From: Lentisphaeraceae bacterium
Lineage (GTDB): Bacteria > Verrucomicrobiota > Kiritimatiellia > RFP12 > DVOR01
Length of the DNA stretch: 18,539 nucleotides
NCBI GenBank assembly: GCA_004555175.1
Contig: SFJE01000034.1
Span: 1-18,539, forward strand
Reading direction: 5' to 3'
Made by a program: the position numbers and the translations under genes. Of the stretch, positions 6,591-14,632 are shown piece by piece (positions within the stretch are counted from its first letter, which is position 1; each line of letters opens with the position of its first letter). Below the pieces are notes generated by a model. The model was not told where the DNA came from. It worked only from the letters and a program-made list of their open reading frames with translations, and ran no database searches.

Positions 6591-7706
6591 ATGGATACGA
6601 AGCAAAAGGTCACCTTCGCCATTATTGGCGTAGTCTGTGGTGCGGCGATTATCGCCATGCTGGTCTTCCTCTTTATGCTCATCGGCCAGATGTCCGAGGC
6701 AAAGGGGGTCCGCGATGATGCCGAAAGCACGCTCACGGGCTACTACAATAGCGAGCGTTACCCCAACGAGGGGAACCGCAAGGTCCGCCAGCAAGATGCG
6801 CAAGCCTATACGCAAGTGGCCGATGCCGCGCGGAGTCTGCTCTCGCATGGGCTCGCGTTCCCGCAAGGCGAGACGCCCTCGCAGTTTGTCACGCGTATTG
6901 GCGAAAGCGTCCGCCTGCTCAACGAGCGTCAGAGCGCCCTGAAGAAGGGGGCGTTGCCCGTGGCCAAGAAGGCTTCCACCGAGCCCGAGACGGTGATGGA
7001 CTACGCCTTTGGCCGCTATGTGGTCCAGGGCGAAATGCCCGCTGATGATGGCATCACCGTGCCGCGCTTGGCCACCCAGTTCGCTGTCATTGAGCATGTC
7101 TGCAATCTCTTGCTCGACCGTGGCGCCCTGGAGATTACCGAGGTCTCCCGCACCGTCTTTGAGACCGCCAACCAAGCCCAACCCGAGGTCGAAGAGCCGC
7201 GCGCTTCGCGCCGTTCGCGCAAGAATCGCAAGACCGAAACGGCGCAACGCGCCGACACGGAGGCGGAGCTCGATCCCGTGCTCGCCCAGGATGGCGTCAC
7301 GCGCGAAAGTTATACCATCCGCTTCCGCGCCCGCTATACAACCTTGGCCACCGTGCTTAACGATTTGGTCAAGTCCCCGCTCTTCGTGGTTGTCACGGAT
7401 GTCTCCATCGCGCGCCCTGTGCTGATTCGCGATCGCGTGGCTGAGATGGTCAAAAAGCGCGAGACCCAGCGCGCAGTCATCGCCCGCCGAGCCGCGAATG
7501 CGCGCACCGAGGAAGAGCGCAAGGCCGCCGAAGTGGCTGCCGCCAAGCCCCTCTTCGATGGTGCCTCTCCGGCCGAGCGCCTGGTCACCGACCCCGCGCA
7601 CTCCTCCCCGCTGGAGATTACCTTGAAGTTTGACGTCTACTCCGTGCCGCCGGCCCCCGAGGCCGCTGCCGACGAAGCTGCGCCCGCCGCAACTGAAGGG
7701 AACTGA
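6591..7706 (+). CDS. PilO-like inner-membrane pilus protein, Amuc_1100-like
   Basis: 371 residues. A short cytoplasmic N-terminus (MDTKQKV) is followed by one membrane helix at about 8-32, a helical region, then two alpha/beta lobes. This is the PilO/PilN ferredoxin-like build also found in Amuc_1100 (about 317 residues). A basic, probably disordered insertion (RASRRSRKNRK) sits near 202-215 between the lobes. The C-terminus is rich in Ala, Pro and Glu. AGGAG at 6577-6581, inside the end of the PilM-PilN gene, gives 9-nt spacing to ATG 6591, so translation is likely coupled. The protein should form the inner-membrane alignment complex with the PilN part of the preceding fusion. Assignment rests on topology and gene order more than on residue motifs. 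Confidence 0.75.
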   Translation: MDTKQKVTFAIIGVVCGAAIIAMLVFLFMLIGQMSEAKGVRDDAESTLTGYYNSERYPNEGNRKVRQQDAQAYTQVADAARSLLSHGLAFPQGETPSQFVTRIGESVRLLNERQSALKKGALPVAKKASTEPETVMDYAFGRYVVQGEMPADDGITVPRLATQFAVIEHVCNLLLDRGALEITEVSRTVFETANQAQPEVEEPRASRRSRKNRKTETAQRADTEAELDPVLAQDGVTRESYTIRFRARYTTLATVLNDLVKSPLFVVVTDVSIARPVLIRDRVAEMVKKRETQRAVIARRAANARTEEERKAAEVAAAKPLFDGASPAERLVTDPAHSSPLEITLKFDVYSVPPAPEAAADEAAPAATEGN

Positions 7707-7708
7707 TT

Positions 7709-8833
7709 ATGGCCTCTGAACTCCCCCCCATTCTGCGTCAGTACGACCGTTTGGCCGCCGTCGCCGTCCTCGCCATTCTCCTCCTCTCGCTCCTTTACCT
7801 CATCTTTGCCGGGTTGCGTCAGACGCAGGAGGTGCAGGAATATGATGGCACCGTTGCGCTCAAGCAACCCACGAAGGCCGATTTGCAGCCTGTTTCGTTG
7901 GAGAAGGAACGCAAGCTCATTGAAGAGACTGCTACCCCGCCCAAGACCGCGCTCTTGACGGTCCAGCAGGATCCTGATGCCGCGAACCTTTGCACCCCCG
8001 AGCGGCGCCTCCTCTGCGTGGCCTGCGCCAAGCCCATCTCCTGGAAGGCCGAAAAGTGCCCCTTCTGTGAGACGGTCCAGCCCGCCGAGAAGAAGCTTGA
8101 CCTCTCGACCATCGATTCCGATGGCGACGGCCTCACCGACCAGTGGGAGCTCAAGTATGGTCTTAATCCGCAGGATCCCACCGATGCCGATCTCGATACG
8201 GATAAGGATGGCTTTACCAACCTCGAAGAGTTCGAGGCAAAGACCGATCCCACCAATCCCAAGTCCCACCCCGGTTATGAAACGCGGATGAGTGTTTCGG
8301 CCATTGAAGGCAAGAAGCTCCCCTTGCGCGCGATTGACAAGATGGAACTGCCCGCTACCACCGGCGCCGACGGGAAGCCTGTGCGTCACTTCCAGGTTAC
8401 CTTTGTTTCGGTCTCGGAAGATGGCACCCAGGGCTCCACGCCCATTCGTGCCAAGGATGGTGAGCTGATTGGCAAGTCCGGTTATCGCTTTATCGCCTAC
8501 ACCGAGCTGCCCAAGAAGCAGATTACCGTGGGGGCCAACAAGCAGCTGCGCTTCATCAATGTCTCCACCGTCGAAGTTGAACGTGTGGCTGATAAGAAGC
8601 GTGTGGTCACGATCTTCAAGGATCCCGATAACCCGGCTTGGCCCGGCGATCCGCTCCTCGAGCAGAAAGCCACCATCGCCATCGACCTCCCCGAGACCGC
8701 TCCGGTCACCGTCGCCCCGGGTGAATCCTTCGCCGTCAAGGGCGAAAAGTTCACCGTCAAGGCCGTCGACCCCGAGAAAAAGCTCGTGAAGGTCGAGAAA
8801 AATGCGGATAAAAAGACTTTTGACTTGAAATAG
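7709..8833 (+). CDS. Amuc_1099-like pilus-system protein with zinc ribbon and calcium-type repeats
   Basis: 374 residues. One membrane helix (about 15-36) leaves the rest in the periplasm. A zinc-ribbon-like motif follows: C103-x2-C106-x10-C117-x2-C120. Then come thrombospondin type-3-like Asp-rich repeats at 136-184 (DSDGDGLTD, DLDTDKDGFTN, ending TDPTNPKSHP), which bind calcium in other proteins. A beta-rich C-terminal half resembles PilP/GspC-like domains that touch the secretin. ATG 7709 is preceded by AAGGG with 8-nt spacing and starts 2 nt after the PilO-like gene. Its place just before the secretin suggests a PilP-like bridge between inner membrane and secretin. The stop codon overlaps the -35 box of the secretin promoter. 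A zinc ribbon outside the cytoplasm is unusual; the cysteines could form disulfides instead. Confidence 0.75.
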   Translation: MASELPPILRQYDRLAAVAVLAILLLSLLYLIFAGLRQTQEVQEYDGTVALKQPTKADLQPVSLEKERKLIEETATPPKTALLTVQQDPDAANLCTPERRLLCVACAKPISWKAEKCPFCETVQPAEKKLDLSTIDSDGDGLTDQWELKYGLNPQDPTDADLDTDKDGFTNLEEFEAKTDPTNPKSHPGYETRMSVSAIEGKKLPLRAIDKMELPATTGADGKPVRHFQVTFVSVSEDGTQGSTPIRAKDGELIGKSGYRFIAYTELPKKQITVGANKQLRFINVSTVEVERVADKKRVVTIFKDPDNPAWPGDPLLEQKATIAIDLPETAPVTVAPGESFAVKGEKFTVKAVDPEKKLVKVEKNADKKTFDLK

Positions 8834-8853
8834 TCAATCCATTGGGCTATACT
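8825..8853 (+). promoter_or_regulatory. Internal promoter before the secretin gene
   Basis: TTGAAA (8825-8830) overlaps the end of the preceding gene, and TATACT (8848-8853) follows after 17 bp. A start near 8860 gives a 47-nt leader. It would let the secretin be made apart from the rest of the operon. The intergenic gap is 73 nt and has no terminator. Confidence 0.6.
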
Positions 8854-8906
8854 AGAACCACGATTTGGAAACGGGCAAGACCCGACTAATGCGGAGATAA
8901 CCTGCT

Positions 8907-11900
8907 ATGACACATTTTGTGCGCTTTGCCATGGTTGGCGTAATGGTCGCCGGAGCGTCCTTGTGCACCCTCGCGCAAGACGATGATTTGGATGCCCTCT
9001 TGGGCGACCTCGCGGTAGAGGATGTCACCGCAGAACCGATTGGCGAATCTGTTGCGGAGGAGCCTGAACTAGAGGCCGAGCCGACGCCTACCGAGGCCGA
9101 GGCCCCTACAGAGGAGATCGTCCCCGAAGCCGAGGCGCCTGCGGATGAGCCCGTGGCAGAGGTGGAACCTGCAGAGGAGCCGACTGCCGAGGAGCCTGCA
9201 GACGAACCCGCTACCGAGGAGCCTGCTGCTGAGGGGCCCGCCACCGATGAGCCGATGGACGATACGGCCGATGAGCCCCTCGCTGAGGAGCCTGCGCCGG
9301 AGGTCGTGCCGGTCCCGGTTGCTGAGGTGGACTCGGCTGCGGAAGAAGACCCCGCTGCCGAGCCGGAGATCGCCGCTGCTGAACCGGCCGAGGAGGCTGA
9401 GCCCGCTGCTGATTCGGAGGTCGCTGAGGCTGAGCCCGCCGCTGAATCCGCTGGCGAGGGGCTGTTGGCGGATATGGCCGATGACACCGCGCAGGTTGCC
9501 GAGTTGACCGAAGAAGAGAAGGCGCTCAACGATCTCGAGATGCTCATTCGCCTGAAGAATGAGGGTCTTGACAACCACGCCAAGGCTTGCCTCCTCCGGG
9601 CGCGCAAGCTGATGGCCGCCGCCCCTGCCACGCTCGCTGAGTCGGCTAAGTACTACGATGAAGTGATTCGCCTCTATAGCGACGCCGAGCTCTACTTCCG
9701 CGAGCACGAAGGCAACCTGCCCCTCAAGCAAGAGTGTGAAAAGGGTAAGGTCGAGGCGCTCTATCGCAAGGGCAAGGACCTCTTCCTCAACAAGGAGTAC
9801 AAGGCCGCCGCCGCATTGGCCGATGAAGTGACCCGTAAGGGCCACCCAAATGGGCAGGCGTTGGCCAAGATGATTCAGGAAGAGCGCAACCGCCCGGCCG
9901 AGATTGTCGCACAGCCCGTTCTCCCTGAATACGCCAAGGATGAGCACAAGATCAAGCGCCTGGAAATTCAGGAGCGTCTCCGCCGCGCCACCGTTTACTA
10001 CCACCTCTCCAAGTTCAAAGAGGCGAATGACCAGCTCGAGCTCATCCTCCGTGATGATCCCGGTAACGAAGAGGCCATCGATTTGCGTGCGCGCGTTACC
10101 AAGCGTATGAGCGCCCGTTATCGCGATCTCAAGCACTCTACGCACGATGAGATGATTTCTCAGGTGGAACTCACCTGGACCCCCTTGGGTGCCCTGGGGC
10201 GTAATTCCGAGGAGCTCTACAATCCGGTCGTCTCCCGTGGTGAGGAGAAGAAGGTGGATGAGAGCGGCCAAAAGGAAGCGGAAGTCATTATGGGCAAGCT
10301 CCAGAATATCCGCATCCCCGAGTTCTCTATCCGCCCGCCGAGCACGCTTGCTGATGCTGTCCAGCTCTTTGCCGAGCTCTCCAAGGCTTACGACAAGCCC
10401 GATTTGCTGCCTGAAGACAAGGGTGTCTCCTTCGTGCTCAATATGGGCTCCACGCCTGCGCAGGCTGCTGCCCCGGCGGAAGAGGATGCCTTCGCCTCCG
10501 ATGATAGCGCCTCTTCGGCGGGCCTCCCGCCTATCCAGAGCATTTCGATGACCTTCGTCACCATCAAGGAAGCCCTTGATATGGTTTGCGAAGTGACGGG
10601 CGCGAAGTATGTCATCAAGGGCAAGACCGTGATGATCGTCCCGGCCTCTTATGTGGCTGGCAAGATGGAGACCCGCTCCTACAACGTCACCGGTATCTTC
10701 GATGACAAGGTTAGCCAGGTCAGCTCCGAACTCGGCTCGGGCTCCGACGGCGGCAGCGATTGGGGTATGGACAGCAGTGCTTCCGCTTCCGACTCCGGTG
10801 CGGCCGGCGACACCAAGAAACTCTTTATGGACCTCGGTGTTCCCTTCGAGGGCAATGCCTCGCTCGTCTACCTCAAGTCGATTGGTAAGATTCGCGTGAC
10901 GAATACGCCTGAGAACTTGGCCATCTTTGAGCGCGTCCTCGAAGAACTCAATGTCACCCCCTTCCAGATTGAAGTTGAGGCTCGCTTCGTTGAGGTCAGC
11001 CAGACCGATCTGAACTCCCTCGGCTTTGAGTGGCAGCTCAATAGCGACATTGTCGGCACCGTGGGGTCGGGGATTGACTGGGCCTCCTCGCACATCACTG
11101 GTAACGCCATGGGCGGCACTGCCGCAGGGGGTGTTGGCGCGGGTGGCAATCACGTCTTCCGCCCCAGCCATCAATCCGGCACCGGCGATGCGAATGTGGC
11201 CATGCACGGGGGCTCCTTCAATAACGGGATGCGCTTCCTCGGCGATGGCTCCACCTACGCTAACCGGATCAACCTGGCGGGCTCCTCCATCGCCCCGGAT
11301 GACACCTTTGCCAGCTTCTCGGCGGTCTTCGGCCGCGTGGATATGACGATGATCCTCCACATGCTCGCTCAGCGCTCCGACACGGATATGCTCTCGAGCC
11401 CGAAGGTCGTTGCACGCTCCGGCATGGAAGCGATGATGAAGGTTGTCACCCAGTGGATCTATCCCACCGAGTTCGATGTGACCGAGCTTGAGGAGGCGGA
11501 TACGAACTACGACAATAACAACACCTCGGTGACGGGCGGTGGCGTCAATGTTCAGGCTCCGCCGGTGAAGTTCGCCGTTGAGCCGCAGTCCTTCGAATCG
11601 CAGGATGTGGGCGTCTCGCTCCAGGTGATGCCTGAAGTCTCGCAGGAAGGCCAGATGATCAACCTCTCGGTCAATCCCAAGGTGGTGGAATACCTCGGCG
11701 ACTTCGACTATGGCATGCAGGTGCCGTACATCCAGTACACGATGACCGGCGGTATTGTCACGGGCGCTGAGGTCCAGTACTATCAGGTCTCGATGCCGCA
11801 GCCGAAGTTCCATATTCGCGAGGTCTCCACCTACCTCTCGGTCTATAACGGCGCTACCGTTGTGATGGGCGGCTTGATCACCGAGACTCGCAAGTCCTTC

Positions 11901-12116
11901 GAGGATAAGATTCCCGTTCTCGGCGACCTGCCCTTCATCGGCTTCCTCTTCCGCTCCACCGGCGAGTACAGCGAGAAGCGCAACCTCCTCATCTTCCTCA
12001 CCGCGCGTCTCGTTGACCCGGCTGGCCGTCCCCTCAAGACCGCCACCGATGGCCGCACCGGCACCTCGGTTCTTGACCAGGGTTCTTCCGAGACGATGTC
12101 TTCTACGGCCAAGTAA
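8907..12116 (+). CDS. Outer-membrane secretin, PilQ/GspD type, Amuc_1098-like
   Basis: 1069 residues. A signal peptide (MTHFVRFAMVGVMVAGASLC) is cleaved after about residue 23. A very acidic Glu/Pro/Ala-rich tract (about 35-195) follows, full of short EEPA/AEPE-type repeats. Next is a helical TPR-like region (about 200-400), then an N-domain-like segment near 543-583 (ISMTFVTIKEALDMVC). The secretin core is near 680-1050: LSSPKVVARSG, GVSLQVMPEVS from 901, and the conserved VLGDLPFIGFLF from 1004, followed by RNLLIFLTARLVDP. Secretins form the large outer-membrane ring of type IV pili and type II secretion. GGAG at 8893-8896 lies 10 nt before ATG 8907. The long acidic extension is not part of the usual secretin and may reach across the periplasm or bind cell wall or calcium. 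A hairpin terminator ends the unit 20 nt after the stop. Confidence 0.92.
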   Translation: MTHFVRFAMVGVMVAGASLCTLAQDDDLDALLGDLAVEDVTAEPIGESVAEEPELEAEPTPTEAEAPTEEIVPEAEAPADEPVAEVEPAEEPTAEEPADEPATEEPAAEGPATDEPMDDTADEPLAEEPAPEVVPVPVAEVDSAAEEDPAAEPEIAAAEPAEEAEPAADSEVAEAEPAAESAGEGLLADMADDTAQVAELTEEEKALNDLEMLIRLKNEGLDNHAKACLLRARKLMAAAPATLAESAKYYDEVIRLYSDAELYFREHEGNLPLKQECEKGKVEALYRKGKDLFLNKEYKAAAALADEVTRKGHPNGQALAKMIQEERNRPAEIVAQPVLPEYAKDEHKIKRLEIQERLRRATVYYHLSKFKEANDQLELILRDDPGNEEAIDLRARVTKRMSARYRDLKHSTHDEMISQVELTWTPLGALGRNSEELYNPVVSRGEEKKVDESGQKEAEVIMGKLQNIRIPEFSIRPPSTLADAVQLFAELSKAYDKPDLLPEDKGVSFVLNMGSTPAQAAAPAEEDAFASDDSASSAGLPPIQSISMTFVTIKEALDMVCEVTGAKYVIKGKTVMIVPASYVAGKMETRSYNVTGIFDDKVSQVSSELGSGSDGGSDWGMDSSASASDSGAAGDTKKLFMDLGVPFEGNASLVYLKSIGKIRVTNTPENLAIFERVLEELNVTPFQIEVEARFVEVSQTDLNSLGFEWQLNSDIVGTVGSGIDWASSHITGNAMGGTAAGGVGAGGNHVFRPSHQSGTGDANVAMHGGSFNNGMRFLGDGSTYANRINLAGSSIAPDDTFASFSAVFGRVDMTMILHMLAQRSDTDMLSSPKVVARSGMEAMMKVVTQWIYPTEFDVTELEEADTNYDNNNTSVTGGGVNVQAPPVKFAVEPQSFESQDVGVSLQVMPEVSQEGQMINLSVNPKVVEYLGDFDYGMQVPYIQYTMTGGIVTGAEVQYYQVSMPQPKFHIREVSTYLSVYNGATVVMGGLITETRKSFEDKIPVLGDLPFIGFLFRSTGEYSEKRNLLIFLTARLVDPAGRPLKTATDGRTGTSVLDQGSSETMSSTAK

Positions 12117-12135
12117 GCCCCAACGCATAGCAAAA

Positions 12136-12171
12136 CGGCGCGCCCGAATACCGCGGGCGCGCCGCTTTTTT
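12136..12171 (+). terminator. Rho-independent terminator of the pilus-like operon
   Basis: A perfect 11-bp GC-rich stem pairs 12136-12146 with 12154-12164, has a 7-nt loop and is followed by six T residues (12166-12171). It begins 20 nt after the secretin stop codon. Confidence 0.95.
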
Positions 12172-12211
12172 GTGTGGCGGCGAGCGTGTGGCTGGGGTGG
12201 GGGCCTTGCCG

Positions 12212-12356
12212 CTGTGCCAGCGCGCCGCGCAAATATGCGCGGCCACAGAACCGCCTCCAGGCGCTACGCGCCCTGCGGGGGCAACCCCCGTGCCCCCAAT
12301 GGCCCGCTAGGCTAGCCCCCGAGCCCCCCTGCCTCAAATGGCCCGCTGGGCTAGCC
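12212..12356. repeat. Cluster of back-to-back hairpins plus a 20-bp direct repeat, REP/BIME-like
   Basis: This intergenic DNA contains successive perfect inverted repeats: GCCGCGCA/TGCGCGGC (12224-12243), extended outward by CTGTG 12212-12216 with CACAG 12244-12248; CGCCT/AGGCG (12252-12263); GGCGC/GCGCC (12260-12272); CGGGGG/CCCCCG (12276-12290). Two copies of a 20-bp element (12298-12317 and 12337-12356, one mismatch) follow. No T tracts are present. It is not coding. The remaining bases to 12449 show nothing further. Confidence 0.6.
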
Positions 12357-12449
12357 TCTGGGCCCTCAGCGCGGCCCGTTGGTGCTTGTCTTGCCTCTCT
12401 GCTCGCAGGTGGTTAGTTTTGTGTTAGCGCGCGCGGGGAGGGGCGGAGG

Positions 12450-12458
12450 TGCTATAAT
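12450..12458 (+). promoter_or_regulatory. Extended -10 promoter of the alkaline phosphatase gene
   Basis: TGCTATAAT (12450-12458) has a perfect -10 box with a TGn extension. The -35 position is GC-rich and does not match consensus, so the extended -10 probably carries recognition, perhaps with an activator. No clear Pho box was seen. Confidence 0.6.
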
Positions 12459-12499
12459 GAAGGGGTTTTCCCATTTCGGGGAGCACTTAAAGCGAGGTA

Positions 12500-13588
12500 A
12501 TGATGAAACGTATGGGTAAAGTTGCGTTGGCGGCTGTTTGGGTTTTTTGTTCGGCGTGGGGCTTTGGGGCGCTGCCGCAGCGTACGATTGTGATGATTTC
12601 TGACGGGACGGGGGTGGCTTCGCTGACGGTGGCGCGGCAGGTGAAGGGAGCGCCATTGGCGCTTGATCGCGCGATTTATGGTCTGATTGAGACGCGTTCG
12701 GCGAATAGCAGTGTGACGGATTCTGCGGCGGCGGCGACGGCGCTTGCGTGTGGGGTGCGGACGAATAATGGGATGGTTGGAATGGCTCCGGATGGGACGC
12801 GGCTGCGTTCGATTGCCGAGGTGGCGAAGGCGGAGGGGAAGTCTGTTGGGATTGTGACGACAGATGCGATTACTGGGGCTACACCGGCTGGCTTTTCGGC
12901 GCATGTGAAACATCGGTCGCAGACTGGGCTTATCCTCTCGCAACAAATTGCCTCGGGGTTTGATCTCTTTCTTGGCGGCGGACGTCAGGCGTTGACCGAG
13001 CCGTTGCGTGCGGCGTTGGTGGCTGCGGGGTACTCGCTGGTGGAGGATGCTGCAGCTTTGCGCGCGGCCTCGGGAAAGATTTTTGGCTTGTTTGCGCCTG
13101 GCGTGATGACGGCGATGGTTGAGCGGCGCGGCGGTGCACCGTGTTCCGAGCCGACCTTGCCGGAGATGACGGCGCGGGCGCTTGAGGTGCTGGAGGGCAA
13201 TCCCAAGGGCTTCTTCTTGATGATTGAAGGCGCTCAGGTGGATAAGGGAAATCACGCGCACGATTTGGCGTGGGCCACGCATGAATTATTGGCGTTCGAT
13301 GAGGCCGTTGCGCAGGTGCTCGATTGGGCCGCCCAACATCCTGGGACGGTGGTGGTGATTACCGCCGATCACGAGACGGGAGGGTTGGTGCTCTTGCCCG
13401 AAGCGCATGAGGGGGCTCGGGCCCAGGCGATTCTGGGAGCGACCGCGAAGGGGGCGTGTCCGCCGGCGAAGTGCGCGGTGAAGTATGCCACGGGCGACCA
13501 CTCGGGCGTGGATGTCTTTCTTGGGGGAAATGATCCCTCCCGGCGTCCGTTGCGGAACTGCGAACTTCCGGCCGCCCTGGGGTTGTGA
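12500..13588 (+). CDS. Secreted alkaline phosphatase (PhoA superfamily)
   Basis: 362 residues. A signal peptide (residues 1 to about 24, VALAAVWVFCSAWGFG) sends the enzyme to the periplasm. All family motifs are visible: metal-binding ISDGTG (D35), nucleophile motif VTDSAAAATALACG with S75, a TTDAITGATPAGFSAH segment, MIEGAQVDKGNHAHD (E243, D248, H252), ADHETGG (D290, H291) and HSGVDV (H334). The enzyme should hydrolyse phosphate monoesters with two zinc ions and one magnesium ion, and a second Asp/Thr metal site is consistent with this. Two adjacent ATGs (12500, 12503) are possible; GAGG at 12494-12497 fits the second better. The length is short for the family, so peripheral insertions are lacking. 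It is a single-gene unit with its own promoter. Its C-terminus (after 334) is brief but the ligand set is complete. Confidence 0.93.
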   Translation: MMKRMGKVALAAVWVFCSAWGFGALPQRTIVMISDGTGVASLTVARQVKGAPLALDRAIYGLIETRSANSSVTDSAAAATALACGVRTNNGMVGMAPDGTRLRSIAEVAKAEGKSVGIVTTDAITGATPAGFSAHVKHRSQTGLILSQQIASGFDLFLGGGRQALTEPLRAALVAAGYSLVEDAAALRAASGKIFGLFAPGVMTAMVERRGGAPCSEPTLPEMTARALEVLEGNPKGFFLMIEGAQVDKGNHAHDLAWATHELLAFDEAVAQVLDWAAQHPGTVVVITADHETGGLVLLPEAHEGARAQAILGATAKGACPPAKCAVKYATGDHSGVDVFLGGNDPSRRPLRNCELPAALGL

Positions 13589-13742
13589 GGGGCTGAGGAT
13601 CCCACACAGAAACGCAACTCCGAGCGAAGCGAAGGCGCGATGTCAACGAGCACACCGAAATAGGCGCCGAGGGGGCGGAGCCCGCTCCTCTCACCTCTCA
13701 CTTCGCGCACGCGCTCTGCGCGGCACGCGGGGGCGGGGAATG

Positions 13743-13751
13743 TGATAGAAT
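13743..13751 (+). promoter_or_regulatory. Extended -10 promoter of yicC; transcript nearly leaderless
   Basis: TGATAGAAT (13743-13751) resembles the other extended -10 boxes here. A start near 13758 would leave only about 3 nt before ATG 13761. No good ribosome site is present (GGGGG at 13752-13756 would be untranscribed). The gap 13589-13742 has GC-rich inverted repeats (GGGC-GGA-GCCC) but no T tract. Confidence 0.45.
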
Positions 13752-13760
13752 GGGGGCATT

Positions 13761-14627
13761 ATGGTGAAATCGATGACAGGATTTGGGCGCGGGAGCGCGC
13801 AGGGCTCGGGGTATTCGGTGACGGTCGAGCTTTCGACGGTGAATCGGAAGCAGTTTGATGCAACGATTTGGTTGCCTCGGGAGTGGATGGCCTTTGAGGT
13901 GCGGTTACTGGGGGTGTTGCGCGAGGGGATTGGGCGCGGGACGGTAAAGTGCGCGGTGAGTGTTCAGGCGACGGAGGCGGTTGGGGCGCTTTCGGGGGCG
14001 GCGGCGCGGTATGCGCAGGTGCGGGCCTTGGCACAGGAACTGGGGGTGGCCGGGGAGGGGAGTTTTTCGGATTTGGTGGCGTTGTGCGCGGGGACGGAGG
14101 AGGGCGCGGTGCCGGAGGCGGATGATGCGGCTTGGGCGGTGGTGGAGACTGCGGCGCGGGAGGCGTTGGAGAAGTTGCAGGCGATGCGGCTACATGAGGG
14201 GGAGCGGATTGCGGCGGATTTGCAGGCGCGTCTGGCGAAGTTACGGGGGATTTATGAGGAGATTGCAGCGATTGCGCCGGGGTTGCCGGGGGAGCATCGC
14301 GCGGAGTTGAAGCGGCGGATTGAGGCGCTGATGGAGGGAGGCGTGGCGTTGGACGCAGGGACGCTGGAGCGCGAGGTGGCGCTCTTTGCTGACCGGTGTG
14401 ACATTTCCGAGGAGTTGACGCGGTTGGCGGCCCACTTTACGCACGCGCAGACCCTGCTTTCGGGAGAGGGGGCGTGCGGGCGGGCGCTAGATTTCTTGTG
14501 CCAGGAGTTCTTCCGGGAGATCAATACCACCGGCTCGAAGTGCGCGAGCAACGAGATTTCGCGGCGGGTGATTGACTTCAAGACGCTCTTGGAGACGGTG
14601 CGCGAGCAGGTCCAGAACTTGGAGTAG
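13761..14627 (+). CDS. yicC: YicC/YloC family endoribonuclease
   Basis: 288 residues, the usual length. The N-terminal signature is KSMTGFGRGSAQ followed by VELSTVNRKQFDATIWLP. The C-terminal DUF1732-type block is also present: GRALDFLCQEFFREINT, GSKCASNEISRRVIDFK, ending in REQVQNLE. Members are RNases that affect small-RNA and stress-related RNA turnover in E. coli and B. subtilis. Both conserved ends are intact, so it should be active. ATG 13761 matches the family start. Its stop lies 5 nt before the next start, and the GGAG at 14621-14624 in its last codons serves as the next ribosome site. In many bacteria yicC is followed by gmk; here the neighbours are an orphan TPP-like domain and murC-murB. 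Codon use favours G-ended codons more than the pilus operon does. Confidence 0.93.
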   Translation: MVKSMTGFGRGSAQGSGYSVTVELSTVNRKQFDATIWLPREWMAFEVRLLGVLREGIGRGTVKCAVSVQATEAVGALSGAAARYAQVRALAQELGVAGEGSFSDLVALCAGTEEGAVPEADDAAWAVVETAAREALEKLQAMRLHEGERIAADLQARLAKLRGIYEEIAAIAPGLPGEHRAELKRRIEALMEGGVALDAGTLEREVALFADRCDISEELTRLAAHFTHAQTLLSGEGACGRALDFLCQEFFREINTTGSKCASNEISRRVIDFKTLLETVREQVQNLE

Positions 14628-14632
14628 GGCAA

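Noticed and set aside
9069..12128. A 1019-codon open frame on the minus strand opposite the secretin gene
   Set aside because: It lies wholly antisense to a clear secretin, and its Leu/Arg/His-rich product is what codon bias of the GC-rich sense gene produces. No start signal or motif.
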